Of a DNA stretch of 64,000 nt, positions 27,172-36,697 are shown piece after piece. Numbering within the stretch: position 1 is the first letter of the stretch; each line of letters opens with the position of its first letter. The notes under the pieces are model-generated. The model was given only the letters and a program-made list of their open reading frames with translations, was not told the origin of the DNA and searched no databases. This stretch comes from Tepidiphilus olei (GTDB lineage: Bacteria; Pseudomonadota; Gammaproteobacteria; Burkholderiales; Rhodocyclaceae): assembly GCF_006980705.1 (NCBI RefSeq), contig NZ_SBHO01000005.1, forward strand, positions 109,543-173,542, given 5' to 3'. A program made the translations under genes and the position numbers.

Positions 27172-30100
27172 GACCGCTACGTCTGGTCTTGACTGCCTTT
27201 GGCCCCTTCGCCCGGCGCGAGGAGATCGACTTCACGTGCCTGCCGCCGGATGCGCTCTTCCTGATCCACGGCCCCACGGGGGCAGGCAAGACCTCGATCC
27301 TCGACGGCATCTGCTACGCCCTCTATGGCGAAACCTCTGGCAGTGAGCGCAGCGCCAAGGAGATGCGCAGCCACCATGCGGCGGACGACACGCTCACCGA
27401 AGTCGAATTCGAGTTCGCCCTGGGGCGCAAGCGCTATCGCGTCAGGCGCTCGCCCGAGCAGGAACGCGCCGCCCTGCGGGGCAAGAAGGAGCAGCGGGTG
27501 AAGATTCCGGCCCGGGCCGAACTCCAGGTGTGGAACGACGAGGGCTGGATGCCCGTCGTCAGTAAGACCACGGAGGTCACGGAACGCATCGTCGCGCTCC
27601 TCGGTTTCGAAGCCGACCAATTTCGCCAGGTCATCCTGTTGCCGCAAGGGCAGTTCCGCAAACTCCTGACGGCCGACTCCCGGGAGCGGGAGCAGATCCT
27701 GGAGGCGCTCTTTGCCACCGAAACCTGCAAACGTTTGCAGGAACGGCTCAAAGCGGCGGCGAACGCCTTGGAACGGCAGGCCGAGGAAGCCAAGGCCCGG
27801 CAGAAGACGTTGCTCGAACAAGCCGGGGTGGAGTCCGAAGAAGCGCTCCGCGCCCGGATCGAGGAAGCGACGGCACAGCGCTCGCTCCTTGCCGGTGAAG
27901 AGCGGCATCGCCGCGCCGAAGAGGCGGCGGCTACTGCTGCGCTGGCGGCCGCTGAAGCGCTGGCGCGGCAATTCGAGGAGCGGGACAGCGCCCGTGCCGC
28001 CATGGACAAGCTGGCTGCGACTGCCGCTGCGATCGCAACCCGACGCCGCGAGCTGGATGCCGCCTCCCGCGCACAGCTCGTTCTTCCCGCCCATGCGAAC
28101 TTCGAGGAATCCAGCGCACAACGCCAGCAGCTCGCCGAGCAGTGGGCGCAAGCCGAGCGCGAGGCCGAGGAGAGCGCCCGTCGGCTCGCCGCAGCCGAAT
28201 CCGGTCTGCAGGAAGAACGCGCGCGGGCGCCCGAACGGGAACGCGCCATCCGCGAGCTCGAACGGCTCGAGGGCTTGCGCGAGGCCGTGCGCACGCTCGA
28301 CGAGGCGCGGCGGGAAGCGGAGAAGCACGCCCGTTCGGCCGAAGCGGCTGCGACCGAACTCGCACGCCTGCAAGGAGAAGCCAACGCCCTCACCGAAAAA
28401 CGTGCCCGGCTGCAGCGGGAGATCGAAGACTACGCCCCGCTGGCTAACCGGGTCGAAGCGATGCGGCGCGATCTCGCCCAGCAGGAGCAGTTGCTCCAGT
28501 TGCTGCGCAAGCTCGCGCAGGCCAAAGCCGCCCTGTCCGCTCACCGTGCCGAAGAAGCCAAGTACCGCCAAGCCTTGGAGGCCGCGCAGACGGAGCGGCT
28601 CGCCGTCCTGGCGCGCAAGGAGGACTTGGAATCGCGCTGGCGCAGTGGCCAAGCCGCCGTACTTGCCCGGCACTTGAGCGAAGGTGCCCCGTGTCCCGTC
28701 TGCGGCAGCCTGCAGCATCCTGCCCCGGCGATGGCGGGCGAGGCCGTGCCGAGCGAGGAAGAACTGAATGCGGCCGCCAAGGCCCTGCAGCAGGCCGAAG
28801 CCGCCTTGGAATCCGCTCGTGCCGAGCATCAGGCCGTTCTGAATCGGATCGTGGGGGCCGAATCCGCCGTCTCGACCCTGGAATCGAGCCTGCCGCCCGA
28901 TCCCCCCAGTCTCGAGCAGGTCAATGCACGCCTGGCTGACCTCGAACGTGACCTGGTGAAAGCGCTCGAAGCGGCCAAACGGCTCGATGCAGCCAAGGCC
29001 GAGTTCCAAAGCTGCGAGGAGCGTCTCGCCGCGCTTGGTCCCGCGCTGGAACAGGCGCGCAGCCGCACCGAGACCCTCAGGATCCAAGCCGCGACGGCTG
29101 CGGCCCAAGTCCGCGAACGCTCCGACCGGGTCCCGGAACCTCTGCGCGACCTCCGCACGCTCGAGCAGGCGATCGACGCTGCCCGCAAGCAAGTGGACAC
29201 GCTCGCCGACCGGCTCAAAGCGGCCGAGGAGGCGTACCAGCAGGCAAGCGCCGCGCATGCGGCCGCGTGCTCGAAGCGGGAGACGCTCGCCGAAGCGCTC
29301 GCCGTCGCCTCGTCGCGCTTCGATCAGTCTTACGCAGCCTTCCTGCGCGCCCTGCAGGAACAAGGATTCGCGGATGAAGCCGCATTCCGCGAGGCCATGC
29401 GTTCGCCCGAAGACATTGCCGCTTTGCGCGCCGAGATCCAGTCCTACGACGAATCCGTGGCGGCGGCCAAGGAGCGCCTGCAGCGTGCTGAAGAGCAGGT
29501 GGCCGGAAAAACGCCGCCGAATCTCACCGCGCTCAAAACCGCCCAAGAGGAAGCCCGCTGCGCCGTCGAGCACATCGTCGCCCAGCAGAAGGGGCTCGAA
29601 GAGCGCATCGGGCAGGACCGCAAGACGTGTGAATTGCTCGCGGCCGTCGGCAAGGAGCTGAGTGAGATCGAGTCGCGCTATGAAGTGATGGGGCACCTCG
29701 CCGGCATCGCCAATGGCGACAACGGCAGGAGGCTCACTTTCCAGCGATTCGTGCTCGCGGCCCTGCTCGACGACGTGCTGCGTCAAGCCTCGTTGCGCTT
29801 GCGCACCATGAGCCGGGGGCGCTACAGCCTGCAGCGGCGCGAGGACGTGGCCGATGCGCGCAAGGCCTCTGGTCTCGATCTCGAAGTCTTCGACGAATAT
29901 ACCGGTCGAACCCGACCCGCCAGCACGCTCTCGGGGGGCGAAGGATTCATGGCTGCCCTCTCGCTCGCGCTGGGGCTGTCGGACGTCGTGCAGGCCTACG
30001 CCGGCGGCATCCAGCTCGACACCCTCTTCATCGACGAAGGGTTTGGCAGCCTCGATCCCGAGTCACTCGACATGGCGATGAAAGCCCTGAGTGAGCTGCG

Positions 30101-30224
30101 GCAAAAGGGCCGAATGGTAGGCATCATCTCCCACGTCGATGAGCTCAAGCGCCAGATCGAAGTCGGCATCGAGGTGATCCGGGGGAGAAGCGGCAGCCAT
30201 GTCCAGGTCGGAGCGGTGGGGTGA
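27168..30224 (+). CDS. sbcC: Exonuclease subunit SbcC (Rad50-like SMC ATPase)
   Basis: 1018-residue ATPase partner of SbcD. Walker A GPTGAGKT is at 35-42. Q-loop region VILLPQGQFRKLL follows, then two long Ala/Glu/Arg-rich coiled coils flanking the zinc hook CPVC at 509-512. The C-terminal head has the ABC signature TLSGGEGFMAALSLALG (~920) and Walker B TLFIDEGFGSLD (~952), followed by the H-loop GIISHVDELK. Length and domain order are normal and nothing is broken. It is translationally coupled to sbcD. Confidence 0.96.
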   Translation: MRPLRLVLTAFGPFARREEIDFTCLPPDALFLIHGPTGAGKTSILDGICYALYGETSGSERSAKEMRSHHAADDTLTEVEFEFALGRKRYRVRRSPEQERAALRGKKEQRVKIPARAELQVWNDEGWMPVVSKTTEVTERIVALLGFEADQFRQVILLPQGQFRKLLTADSREREQILEALFATETCKRLQERLKAAANALERQAEEAKARQKTLLEQAGVESEEALRARIEEATAQRSLLAGEERHRRAEEAAATAALAAAEALARQFEERDSARAAMDKLAATAAAIATRRRELDAASRAQLVLPAHANFEESSAQRQQLAEQWAQAEREAEESARRLAAAESGLQEERARAPERERAIRELERLEGLREAVRTLDEARREAEKHARSAEAAATELARLQGEANALTEKRARLQREIEDYAPLANRVEAMRRDLAQQEQLLQLLRKLAQAKAALSAHRAEEAKYRQALEAAQTERLAVLARKEDLESRWRSGQAAVLARHLSEGAPCPVCGSLQHPAPAMAGEAVPSEEELNAAAKALQQAEAALESARAEHQAVLNRIVGAESAVSTLESSLPPDPPSLEQVNARLADLERDLVKALEAAKRLDAAKAEFQSCEERLAALGPALEQARSRTETLRIQAATAAAQVRERSDRVPEPLRDLRTLEQAIDAARKQVDTLADRLKAAEEAYQQASAAHAAACSKRETLAEALAVASSRFDQSYAAFLRALQEQGFADEAAFREAMRSPEDIAALRAEIQSYDESVAAAKERLQRAEEQVAGKTPPNLTALKTAQEEARCAVEHIVAQQKGLEERIGQDRKTCELLAAVGKELSEIESRYEVMGHLAGIANGDNGRRLTFQRFVLAALLDDVLRQASLRLRTMSRGRYSLQRREDVADARKASGLDLEVFDEYTGRTRPASTLSGGEGFMAALSLALGLSDVVQAYAGGIQLDTLFIDEGFGSLDPESLDMAMKALSELRQKGRMVGIISHVDELKRQIEVGIEVIRGRSGSHVQVGAVG

Positions 30225-30675
30225 TCGCGGCAGGACTCGGTCCTAACGATTTGCGAAAAGGCTCGCCTGACCGCGGAAGAGATTGACGGCTCGATGGCTA
30301 GCGAGCGAGATTGCTTACCGTACCCGAAGACGAAGGGATCGGGCAGGAAAAGATTTGCGCAGTAATTGCTTGATTTCATTGGTGGTTTGGTGGAATCCTG
30401 CAACAAATCTATGTAACTCAAATTCTTAGAACATCTGCGAACTCCTACGTGTCAGAGTCCAGTCCTATCTGCCCACAATCCTACCCGTTGAGTCTGGTCG
30501 AGGTCATCATTCAGGCACATCGGGCAGGTCGCCAGTTCGATTTCCATTTTCGTGATCCCCTGCGAAATCACGGAACTGAGCATCGAAGAATCCCTGGCGG
30601 TCTGATCAATCACATGAAACAGGTTCCATTTTGGTCCATCATGGGCTAGAATAGCGCATTAGTCGGAGGTTCGCT
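30225..30675. other. Intergenic stretch with no recognisable gene
   Basis: About 450 bases between sbcC and the antitoxin gene. A 66-codon frame at 30449 has no family resemblance. The end carries GTCGGAGG just before the antitoxin ATG, so the last part is presumably its promoter and leader. No hairpin strong enough to call was seen. Confidence 0.4.
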
Positions 30676-30885
30676 ATGGCCGTCAACGTCAAACTGTCCG
30701 AAAGCTTGGTCGAAAGTGCCAAGCGCTACGGCACCATCGAGCACCGCTCGGTCCCCAAACAAATCGAATACTGGTCACAGATCGGCAAGATCGCCGCTGA
30801 AAACCCCGATCTGCCCTTCAGCGTCATCCGTGACATCCTGATCGCGGACCAGGAAGAGCCGGTGGGTGAGTATCGATTCGGCTGA
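30676..30885 (+). CDS. ParD-like antitoxin
   Basis: 69-residue protein starting MAVNVKLSESLVESAKRYG with a GGAGG ribosome binding site. The pattern of a short N-terminal beta strand (VNVKLSE), two helices and RSVPKQIEYWSQIGK is the ParD-like antitoxin family related to ribbon-helix-helix repressors. Its TGA overlaps the toxin ATG, the usual toxin-antitoxin layout. It probably neutralises the toxin and represses the operon. Confidence 0.8.
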   Translation: MAVNVKLSESLVESAKRYGTIEHRSVPKQIEYWSQIGKIAAENPDLPFSVIRDILIADQEEPVGEYRFG

Positions 30886-31163
30886 TGCGTATCCTTGTCA
30901 CCCCGACCTTCGAGCGCACCGTCAAAAGACTGCACAAGCAGCAGAAAGCCGCGCTCGACGAGGCGGTACGTACCATTGCCCGGCAACCCGAAGCGGGTGA
31001 AGCCAAAGTCGGCGACCTTGCAGGCGTGAGGGTCTACAAGTTCCGCATGGGCGGCTTGCTCTGCCTCCTGGCCTACCGGGTCCTCGACGAAAATACGCTC
31101 AAGCTGCTGATGGTGGGGCCGCACGAAAACTTCTATCGCGACCTCAAGCGGCTGGACGGATGA
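30885..31163 (+). CDS. RelE/ParE-family toxin
   Basis: 92-residue toxin gene overlapping the antitoxin stop (TGATG). RILVTPTFERTVKRLHKQ, AVRTIARQPEAGEAKVGDL, GVRVYKFRMGGLLCLLAYR and the C-terminal HENFYRDLKR follow the RelE/ParE fold, with basic and aromatic residues near the end. Whether it cleaves mRNA on ribosomes (RelE type) or poisons gyrase (ParE type) cannot be decided from the sequence. Confidence 0.82.
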   Translation: MRILVTPTFERTVKRLHKQQKAALDEAVRTIARQPEAGEAKVGDLAGVRVYKFRMGGLLCLLAYRVLDENTLKLLMVGPHENFYRDLKRLDG

Positions 31164-31257
31164 CAGACAATTGGCTAGCGCCTTCTATCTGCGCAGATCT
31201 GCTCCAGGCAAGCGTTTTCACCGTGCCTCCCTTCGGTTCAGTCCGATTCCGCTTGGT

Positions 31258-31574
31258 ATGGCACGATCGGCAAACTGTGATGTACACCGCATTGCTCGCA
31301 ATCTCGCCAAGATGCAAATCCTACAGCGCATCGCTGAGGAAGAAGAAGCCGAACAGCCCGGCAAGCCGTTCAAGTGGCGCACATCTCATGGTCTGCTATC
31401 TCGCGGAGAGCCTGTTTGCAGAGAGACGATTGGGCGGAGCTTCGCCGCGCCGTGCTCGCCGATCCTGCTCTTGGAGAGAAAGTCGATCGCGTCTGCCGTG
31501 CGTATATTTCCGATCCCTACTCGCAGCGCCATCGTTTCTGGATGAACTATGTCCGAGCGCACCGCGCGTCCTGA
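31258..31574 (+). pseudogene. Frameshifted hypothetical gene
   Basis: ATG at 31258 gives MARSANCDVHRIARNLAK and AEQPGKPFKWRTSHGLLSRG. The natural-looking continuation lies in another frame (QRDDWAELRRAVLADPALG, then RVCRAYISDPYSQRHRFW to a TGA at 31572-31574). A single frameshift near 31420 would join them. It overlaps the start of the next ORF by 26 bases, as genuine coupled genes often do. The family is not recognised. Confidence 0.4.
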
Positions 31575-32007
31575 ACGGGAGCAGGGCTGCCCCGACGGAA
31601 TCGAGACCTGCGTGGTGCACCGTCTCGTCCGCCAGGGGACGCCCGAGCCGAGCGAAGAAGAATCGCTTCGTCTCGTCGCCGTGCGTATCCTCGAACGCAA
31701 CGCCCTGCGCGACTACTTCGACTTTGCCACGCTTGCCGTGCGCGCGCTGCAGCCGTTCGATCGGCTCTATCCGCTGAAGAACGGCGAGTCCGCACTCCAG
31801 CAATTGCTCGTCCAACTCGCCCACGCTATACCCTACGATGCGCCGGAAAACGATGCGTACTGGCAGAACGTCAAGGCCGCCTGCGCACGCATGGCAGTCG
31901 TGCTCTTTGACCGGGTATGCGACACCTACTCAGCGTTCCGCGCGTGTTCGCGGGGTCTGGGGGAAGCGGATAAGAAAAAACCCCAACCGAGCGTAGTTGG
32001 GGTTTGA
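31549..32007 (+). CDS. Hypothetical protein, C-terminus probably replaced
   Basis: 152 codons from MSERTARPEREQGCPDG. The central part (RILERNALRDYFDFATLAVR, ALQQLLVQLAHAIPYDAPEN) looks like a normal helical protein. The last ~15 residues (KKKPQPSVVGV) are simply the translation of a terminator hairpin, so the original end was probably lost when the neighbouring island joined. No family is recognised. Confidence 0.45.
   Translation: MSERTARPEREQGCPDGIETCVVHRLVRQGTPEPSEEESLRLVAVRILERNALRDYFDFATLAVRALQPFDRLYPLKNGESALQQLLVQLAHAIPYDAPENDAYWQNVKAACARMAVVLFDRVCDTYSAFRACSRGLGEADKKKPQPSVVGV
31978..32005 (-). terminator. Bidirectional-looking terminator at the left edge of the copper island
   Basis: AAACCCCAAC (31978-31987) pairs with GTTGGGGTTT (31996-32005) around an 8-base loop. 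Read on the minus strand it is followed by a T-rich run, so it should end the transcript of the CopK-like gene. TTGGTGGTG follows at 32011-32019. A similar hairpin plus TTGGTGGTG recurs at 44258-44300. The remaining 32020-32290 has no recognisable feature. Confidence 0.7.
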
Positions 32008-32290
32008 AGATTGGTGGTGCAGACGCGACCGGAATCCAACCCACTCTCTCAACGATTGAGCAATCCCGGGCAATCCTGCGGGTTGTTGTGGACGCAATGG
32101 CCTCGGCAATGAACGCCGGTCAGTCAGTGCAGGGCGGACTCTCACCTTGTGCGGCGCCGATTGACCGGTAGCGTCGCAGCCTACCATCGAGTGGTTAGCC
32201 CCAGCTATGACCGATGGCCCGCCAGCGCGTGTTGGTCAACGAGTTGGCCCGACATCCGCTGGCGTGCAGTTCACGAATTGAATCGAGTAG

Positions 32291-32587
32291 TCAACCGCCG
32301 GAATGACCCTGACGGAGAAGACCATCGAGTCGAGCGACCTCGTTGCCGTTGGCTGTAATCTTCTGGCCATCGGCCGTTTCGAGCAATTGCCCCTCTTTCA
32401 GGTAGACAGCCCGTCCGAACTTGTCTTCCAGCGCCGTCTTGCCGTCCTCGAATACATACAGGGTTCCACCGTCCTTGAGGAGGAACATTTTCTTGGCGCT
32501 GGCCGCTGCCGCGTCACCAGCGAACGATGGGGTTACGATGGCGCTCAGCACGGTGGCGGCGACAACAGCGGTAATCCTGGCTTTCAT
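32291..32587 (-). CDS. copK: CopK-like periplasmic protein
   Basis: 98 residues with a signal peptide (MKARITAVVAATVLSA, cleavage near SFA-GD) and AAGGAG before the ATG. The mature part (FLLKDGGTLYVFEDGK, ALEDKFGRAVYLKEGQ, LLETADGQKITANGNE, RLDGLLRQGHSGG) aligns well with CopK of Cupriavidus metallidurans, a small periplasmic copper-binding protein. As recalled, CopK binds Cu(I) through several methionines. Here most of those positions are Leu or other residues, with one Met left in the mature chain. It is transcribed from its own leader at the end of the copper island. Confidence 0.75.
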   Translation of the reverse strand: MKARITAVVAATVLSAIVTPSFAGDAAAASAKKMFLLKDGGTLYVFEDGKTALEDKFGRAVYLKEGQLLETADGQKITANGNEVARLDGLLRQGHSGG

Positions 32588-32613
32588 CTCTACACTCCTT
32601 TCAATCAAACGTG

Positions 32614-32635
32614 AAGGCATTTCTGTCAATGCCTT
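32614..32635 (-). promoter_or_regulatory. Inverted repeat upstream of the CopK-like gene
   Basis: AAGGCATT (32614-32621) and AATGCCTT (32628-32635) are exact complements around six bases, 26 bases before the start codon on the minus strand. TTGACA on the minus strand lies within the repeat, so it may be an operator over the -35 region. The rest of the gap up to 32996 (about 360 bases) shows nothing recognisable. Confidence 0.4.
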
Positions 32636-32996
32636 GTGCGACTGCACAGTATGTATTCTGCGAAGCCACCGCTGACGGGAAGATGAGACGGCCGTTACGT
32701 ATATGTCAGATTCCATTCGGGATGGGATCGGGATTAATCGTGTGCCAATCTCAATGCATTCCTGCTCACCGAGGCGGGGCGCGGACTCATCGCCACATCG
32801 GTGCAAGTGCTTATGGCGATGCCGACAGGGCGCCAAGTGCGGTATCGGTGTGAGGCGGCTCAGGTGCCGTGGTCGAGAGCATTCCAGGCCTCGATAGGGA
32901 TCAGGTGTCCAACGTCGGGTGGCAACCGATACGACAGACCCAGCGATCTGGGAGTGCAACCAGCACCCACCACGGCACGCGGGACGATCCTCGTGT

Positions 32997-35354
32997 TCAG
33001 ACAAGACGGACGCCGCGCAAACGCAGCGCATTGCCGATCACCGATGCGGAGCTGAGACTCATCGCCAGGGCGGCGATCAACGGTGAAAGCAGCCAACCGG
33101 TGAGCGGATACAGCACGCCGGCCGCAATGGGAATGCCCAGTGCGTTGTAGAGAAAGGCGAACATCAGGTTCTGCTTCATGTTGCGGACCGTGGCCACTGA
33201 CAAGGCGCGCGCCACCGCAATACCGCGCAGGTCACCCTTGACGAGCGTGATCTGTGCGCTGTTCATCGCCACGTCGGTGCCGGTGCCCATGGCGATACCG
33301 ACGTCGGCCTTTGCCAAGGCCGGGGCATCATTGATGCCGTCACCAGCCATCGCAACGATACGCCCCTCGCGCTGCAGCCGCTCCACCAGTTGCAGTTTGT
33401 CGGCGGGCTTGAGCTCGCCATACACCTCATCGATGCCCAAGCGCGCCGCCACGGCCTTGGCCGTGGTCAGACCGTCGCCCGTGGCCATGACGACGCGCAA
33501 GCCCTCCGCGCGCAGCGACGCCAGCGCTTGCGGTGTGGTCTTCTTCACCGGGTCGGCGACGGCCAGGACTGCGGCGAGCACGCCATCGACGGCCAGATAC
33601 ATCACGCTGGCACCCTCACCGCGCAGCGCCTCCGCCCGCTCGGCCAATGGCCGCACGTCCACACCGAGCTGTTCCATCAGCGCGGTGTTGCCCAGTGCCA
33701 CGGCATGTCCATCGACGCGCCCGCGCACGCCGATGCCTGAGTGCGAGTCGAACTCCTCGGCGCGTGAGAGCACCAGGCCCTGCTCGCGCGCGGCCGTGAC
33801 GATGGCTTTCGCCAGCGGGTGCTCGCTGCCCTGGTCGAGGCTGGCAGCCAGTCGCAAGGCTTCGCCGGCGGTGAAGCCTTCGGCTGCGATCGTCGTCTGA
33901 TAGCGCGGCCGGCCCTCGGTCAATGTGCCGGTCTTGTCGACGATCAGGGTATCGACCTGGCGCATTTTCTCGATCGCGGCGGCATCGCGAAACAGCACCC
34001 CCTGCGTAGCCCCTCGCCCGGTCGCCACCATGATCGACATGGGCGTGGCCAAGCCCAGCGCGCAGGGGCAGGCGATGATCAGCACAGACACGGCGTTGAT
34101 GAGGCCAAAAACCCAACGCGGTTCCGGCCCGAACAGGCCCCAGGCAAAAAAGGTCAGCACGGCGATGGACACCGTCGCGACCACGAAATAGCCCGCCACG
34201 ACATCGGCCATGCGCTGCATCGGCGCCTTGGACCGCTGCGCCTGCGCCACCATCTGCACAATCTGGGACAGCATGGTCGCCGAGCCGACACGTTCGGCGA
34301 CCATGACGAGCGCGCCACTGGTATTGAGCGTCCCACCGATGACCTTGTCGCCCACCCGCTTGGTCACGGGCAGGGACTCCCCCGTCAGCATCGATTCGTC
34401 CACAGCGCTGCTGCCCTCGATTACCGTACCATCTACCGGAACCTTTTCGCCGGGTCGAATGCGCAGCCGATCGCCGACATGGATGTGCGTCAGGGGCACG
34501 TCCTCTTCCGTGCCATCGTCGCGAAGGCGCCGGGCGGTCTTGGGGGCCAGTCCGAGCAAGGACTTGATGGCGGCCGAGGTCTGCGAACGCGCCTTGAGTT
34601 CCAGTATCTGCCCCAGCAGGGTCAGGGAAATGATCACCGCCGCCGCCTCGAAGTACACCGCGACCCGTCCCATGGACACGAACGAGTCCGGGAACAGTTG
34701 TGGGGCCACGGTCGCCGCCACGCTGTAGACGAACGCCGCCCCGGTGCCCAGCGCGATCAGGGTCCACATGTTCGGGCTGCGATGGACCACGGACTGCCAG
34801 CCGCGCACGAAGAACGGCCAGCCCGCCCACAGGACGATGGGCAGGGACAAAACGAGTTCGATCCAGGTCTGTGTGCGCGCCTCGAACCAATGCAACTGGT
34901 GGCCGAACATGGCAAGCACAGTGACCATGACGGTCAGCGGCAGGGTGCACCAGAAGCGGCGCTGGAAATCGCGCAGCTCGGGACTCTCTTCTCCTTCGAG
35001 ATCGGGCAGCACCGGCTCCAGCGCCATGCCGCACTTCGGACAATGACCGGGGTGATCCTGCCGGATCTCGGGGTGCATGGGGCAGGTGTAGATGGTTCCT
35101 GCGGCCAGCGCCGGCGCTTCGACAGGCGAAGGCGCGTGGCCGCTGTGGGCATAGCGCGCCGGTTCGGCGACGAACTTCGCCCGGCACCGGGCGCTGCAGA
35201 AATAAAAGCGCCGGCCTGCGTGTTCGACGTGGTGCTCGGACTGCGCGGTCACGTCCATGCCGCAGACAGGGTCCTTCAGACCTTCGGCCCGCTGCTGTGC
35301 GCTCGGGTGGTCGTGGGTGTGTCGGCGGTGGTCGTGCGCAGATCGCAGGTCCAT
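32997..35354 (-). CDS. Copper/silver-exporting P-type ATPase
   Basis: Inner-membrane Cu(I)/Ag(I) exporter of 785 residues. ATG at 35354 is chosen (4 bases after the DUF2933 stop); one at 35414 would overlap that gene. A His-rich N-terminus is followed by a YHS domain ([17 protein letters not shown]) and a heavy-metal-binding segment [20 protein letters not shown]. The transport core has the ion motif [11 protein letters not shown], the phosphorylation site [18 protein letters not shown] and [14 protein letters not shown]. Domain order is that of the CopB/SilP-type ATPases with a YHS front end rather than the CxxC HMA front end. It sits last in the copA-copB-cupredoxin-DUF411-DUF2933 run. Confidence 0.92.
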   Translation of the reverse strand: MDLRSAHDHRRHTHDHPSAQQRAEGLKDPVCGMDVTAQSEHHVEHAGRRFYFCSARCRAKFVAEPARYAHSGHAPSPVEAPALAAGTIYTCPMHPEIRQDHPGHCPKCGMALEPVLPDLEGEESPELRDFQRRFWCTLPLTVMVTVLAMFGHQLHWFEARTQTWIELVLSLPIVLWAGWPFFVRGWQSVVHRSPNMWTLIALGTGAAFVYSVAATVAPQLFPDSFVSMGRVAVYFEAAAVIISLTLLGQILELKARSQTSAAIKSLLGLAPKTARRLRDDGTEEDVPLTHIHVGDRLRIRPGEKVPVDGTVIEGSSAVDESMLTGESLPVTKRVGDKVIGGTLNTSGALVMVAERVGSATMLSQIVQMVAQAQRSKAPMQRMADVVAGYFVVATVSIAVLTFFAWGLFGPEPRWVFGLINAVSVLIIACPCALGLATPMSIMVATGRGATQGVLFRDAAAIEKMRQVDTLIVDKTGTLTEGRPRYQTTIAAEGFTAGEALRLAASLDQGSEHPLAKAIVTAAREQGLVLSRAEEFDSHSGIGVRGRVDGHAVALGNTALMEQLGVDVRPLAERAEALRGEGASVMYLAVDGVLAAVLAVADPVKKTTPQALASLRAEGLRVVMATGDGLTTAKAVAARLGIDEVYGELKPADKLQLVERLQREGRIVAMAGDGINDAPALAKADVGIAMGTGTDVAMNSAQITLVKGDLRGIAVARALSVATVRNMKQNLMFAFLYNALGIPIAAGVLYPLTGWLLSPLIAALAMSLSSASVIGNALRLRGVRLV

Positions 35355-35358
35355 GGCT

Positions 35359-35604
35359 TCAGGCCTCTTTGTCGGGGCGGTTGTCGGGCAGTGCGCCATG
35401 CCTGCCGTGGCCATGCAGCAGGTGCATCAGCGGGCACGCTAGCAGCAACAGGTACACCCAATTGCCTGCGACATGGCTCCAGTGCTCGCGCAGCAGGTAG
35501 AAGCCGCCGATGAGGGCCACCATCAGCAACGCGATCCTGACACGCCGGCTCAGGCCGGACGAGCCACGCGTGTCGGGGTGGTGATCATGATGCGTCGCGC
35601 TCAT
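35359..35604 (-). CDS. DUF2933 small membrane protein
   Basis: 81 residues. The His-rich N-terminus [14 protein letters not shown] is followed by a hydrophobic span ([15 protein letters not shown]), then a second span ending in the [16 protein letters not shown] motif. Such DUF2933 proteins commonly accompany copper ATPases. The His and Met residues suggest metal contact, but no function is established. It lies four bases before the ATPase start. Confidence 0.75.
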   Translation of the reverse strand: MSATHHDHHPDTRGSSGLSRRVRIALLMVALIGGFYLLREHWSHVAGNWVYLLLLACPLMHLLHGHGRHGALPDNRPDKEA

Positions 35605-35623
35605 CGCCGGGTGAGGGGTTTCT

Positions 35624-36106
35624 TCATGGATGGGAACTGAACACTTGTGCCGACCCGTCTTTCCCAACCAGCAAGACCTGGTAGGCATCACGTCGGCCGC
35701 CATACACCGGCCCGTCCATGCCGGGTGAACCAATGGGCATGCCCGGCACCGCCAAGCCCAGGGCTTGGGGCTTTTCCTTGAGCAGCCGCTGGATGTCCGT
35801 GGCGGGTACGTGGCCTTCGATCACATAGCCCTGGATCAGGGCCGTATGGCAGGAACCGAATTTCTGCGGCATCCCGAGGCGAGTGCGGGCTGCGCTGTTG
35901 CCCTGGTCGACGGCACTCACGCGGAATCCGCTTTTCTCCAGGTGGGCAATCCAGTCCTTGCAACACCCACAGTTCGGGTCCTTCCACACCTGCACGGCAA
36001 GCGTCTGCGGTGCGGCGGCTGGTGCCAGGGAGGGAAGACTCAGCGCAAGCACCGCCAGCAGCAGCCTGCGCCGCTGGGGGAACGGTTGATCAACGGTTTG
36101 GTGCAT
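35624..36106 (-). CDS. DUF411 periplasmic metal-binding protein
   Basis: 160 residues with a Tat-like or Sec signal (RRRLLLAVLALSLPSLAPAAA). The DUF411 core has VWKDPNCGCCKDWIAHLE with an exposed CGCC pair, FGSCHTALIQGYVIEGHVPA and PGMPIGSPGMDGPVYGG. Family members are predicted periplasmic copper-binding proteins, often beside copA. No enzymatic role is known. It is co-oriented with, and close to, the cupredoxin gene. Confidence 0.82.
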   Translation of the reverse strand: MHQTVDQPFPQRRRLLLAVLALSLPSLAPAAAPQTLAVQVWKDPNCGCCKDWIAHLEKSGFRVSAVDQGNSAARTRLGMPQKFGSCHTALIQGYVIEGHVPATDIQRLLKEKPQALGLAVPGMPIGSPGMDGPVYGGRRDAYQVLLVGKDGSAQVFSSHP

Positions 36107-36130
36107 GATAAGGACTCCCGGTGACGCTGC

Positions 36131-36646
36131 TTATTCGACGACGATCTTGCCCACCATGCCCGCTTCCATATGGCCGGGGAGGAGGCAGGCGAAGTCCACC
36201 GTACCGGGCCGATCGAACTGCCAAACCAGCCCGCCGCGCTGGCCAGGCTGGAGCGTCACCATGTTCGGCTCGGCATGCTGCATCTGGGGCATCTTGCGCA
36301 TCATCTCGGCGTGCGCCTTGAGTTCCTTCATTGAGCCGATCACCATTTCGTGCGGCACCTTGCCCGTGTTCTTGACGAAAAAGCGGATGGTCTCGCCCTT
36401 CTTGACCGCGATGTTCGCCGGCGTGAACCGCATCGTGTCGTCCATGACCACCTCGATGGTGCGGTCGACCTTGGCGGGATCGCCTGGCTTGCCGACGTTG
36501 GAGTGTGATGCGCCACCGTGCATCGAACCGTGCATGCCTTGCATGTCGTGCCCGGCCATGCCATGGCCGCCCTGATGATTGCCGGCGGCCAGCGCCAACA
36601 CAGGCAACGCGCTCAGCGCCAAAACGCTCAAGGTTTTCTTCATCAT
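36131..36646 (-). CDS. Cupredoxin (plastocyanin-like) copper protein
   Basis: 171 residues with a signal peptide (MKKTLSVLALSALPVLALAA) and a His/Met-rich stretch (HGMAGHDMQGMHGSMHGG). The cupredoxin domain carries the type 1 copper ligands: His in KVPHEMVIG, and Cys-His-Met in FACLLPGHMEAGM. It is probably a periplasmic copper carrier or electron shuttle for the oxidase CopA. AAGGAGAAACC before the ATG is a good ribosome binding site. The spacing of about 50 bases from copB suggests one operon. Confidence 0.85.
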   Translation of the reverse strand: MMKKTLSVLALSALPVLALAAGNHQGGHGMAGHDMQGMHGSMHGGASHSNVGKPGDPAKVDRTIEVVMDDTMRFTPANIAVKKGETIRFFVKNTGKVPHEMVIGSMKELKAHAEMMRKMPQMQHAEPNMVTLQPGQRGGLVWQFDRPGTVDFACLLPGHMEAGMVGKIVVE

Positions 36647-36697
36647 CGGTTTCTCCTTAGGGTTGGTGAATAAGATCGGAGTTGCGCGTGGCGGCTT

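Noticed and set aside
27177..29786. 869-codon minus-strand frame opposite sbcC
   Set aside because: It mirrors the repetitive Ala/Glu/Arg coiled-coil codons of sbcC; composition is unnatural (Gly/Leu/Phe/Arg) and no motif is present.
30449..30649. 66-codon frame upstream of the ParD-like antitoxin
   Set aside because: No convincing ribosome binding site, no family match and irregular composition; left as intergenic.
32011..32060. Possible tRNA or tmRNA gene end on the minus strand
   Set aside because: Only the terminal CACCACCA-like bases fit; no T-loop with TTC-A pattern, anticodon arm or acceptor pairing could be built.
33819..35513. 564-codon plus-strand frame opposite the copper ATPase
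   Set aside because: Antisense shadow; translation is His/Arg/Gly-rich with no motif, while the ATPase frame has all P-type signatures.
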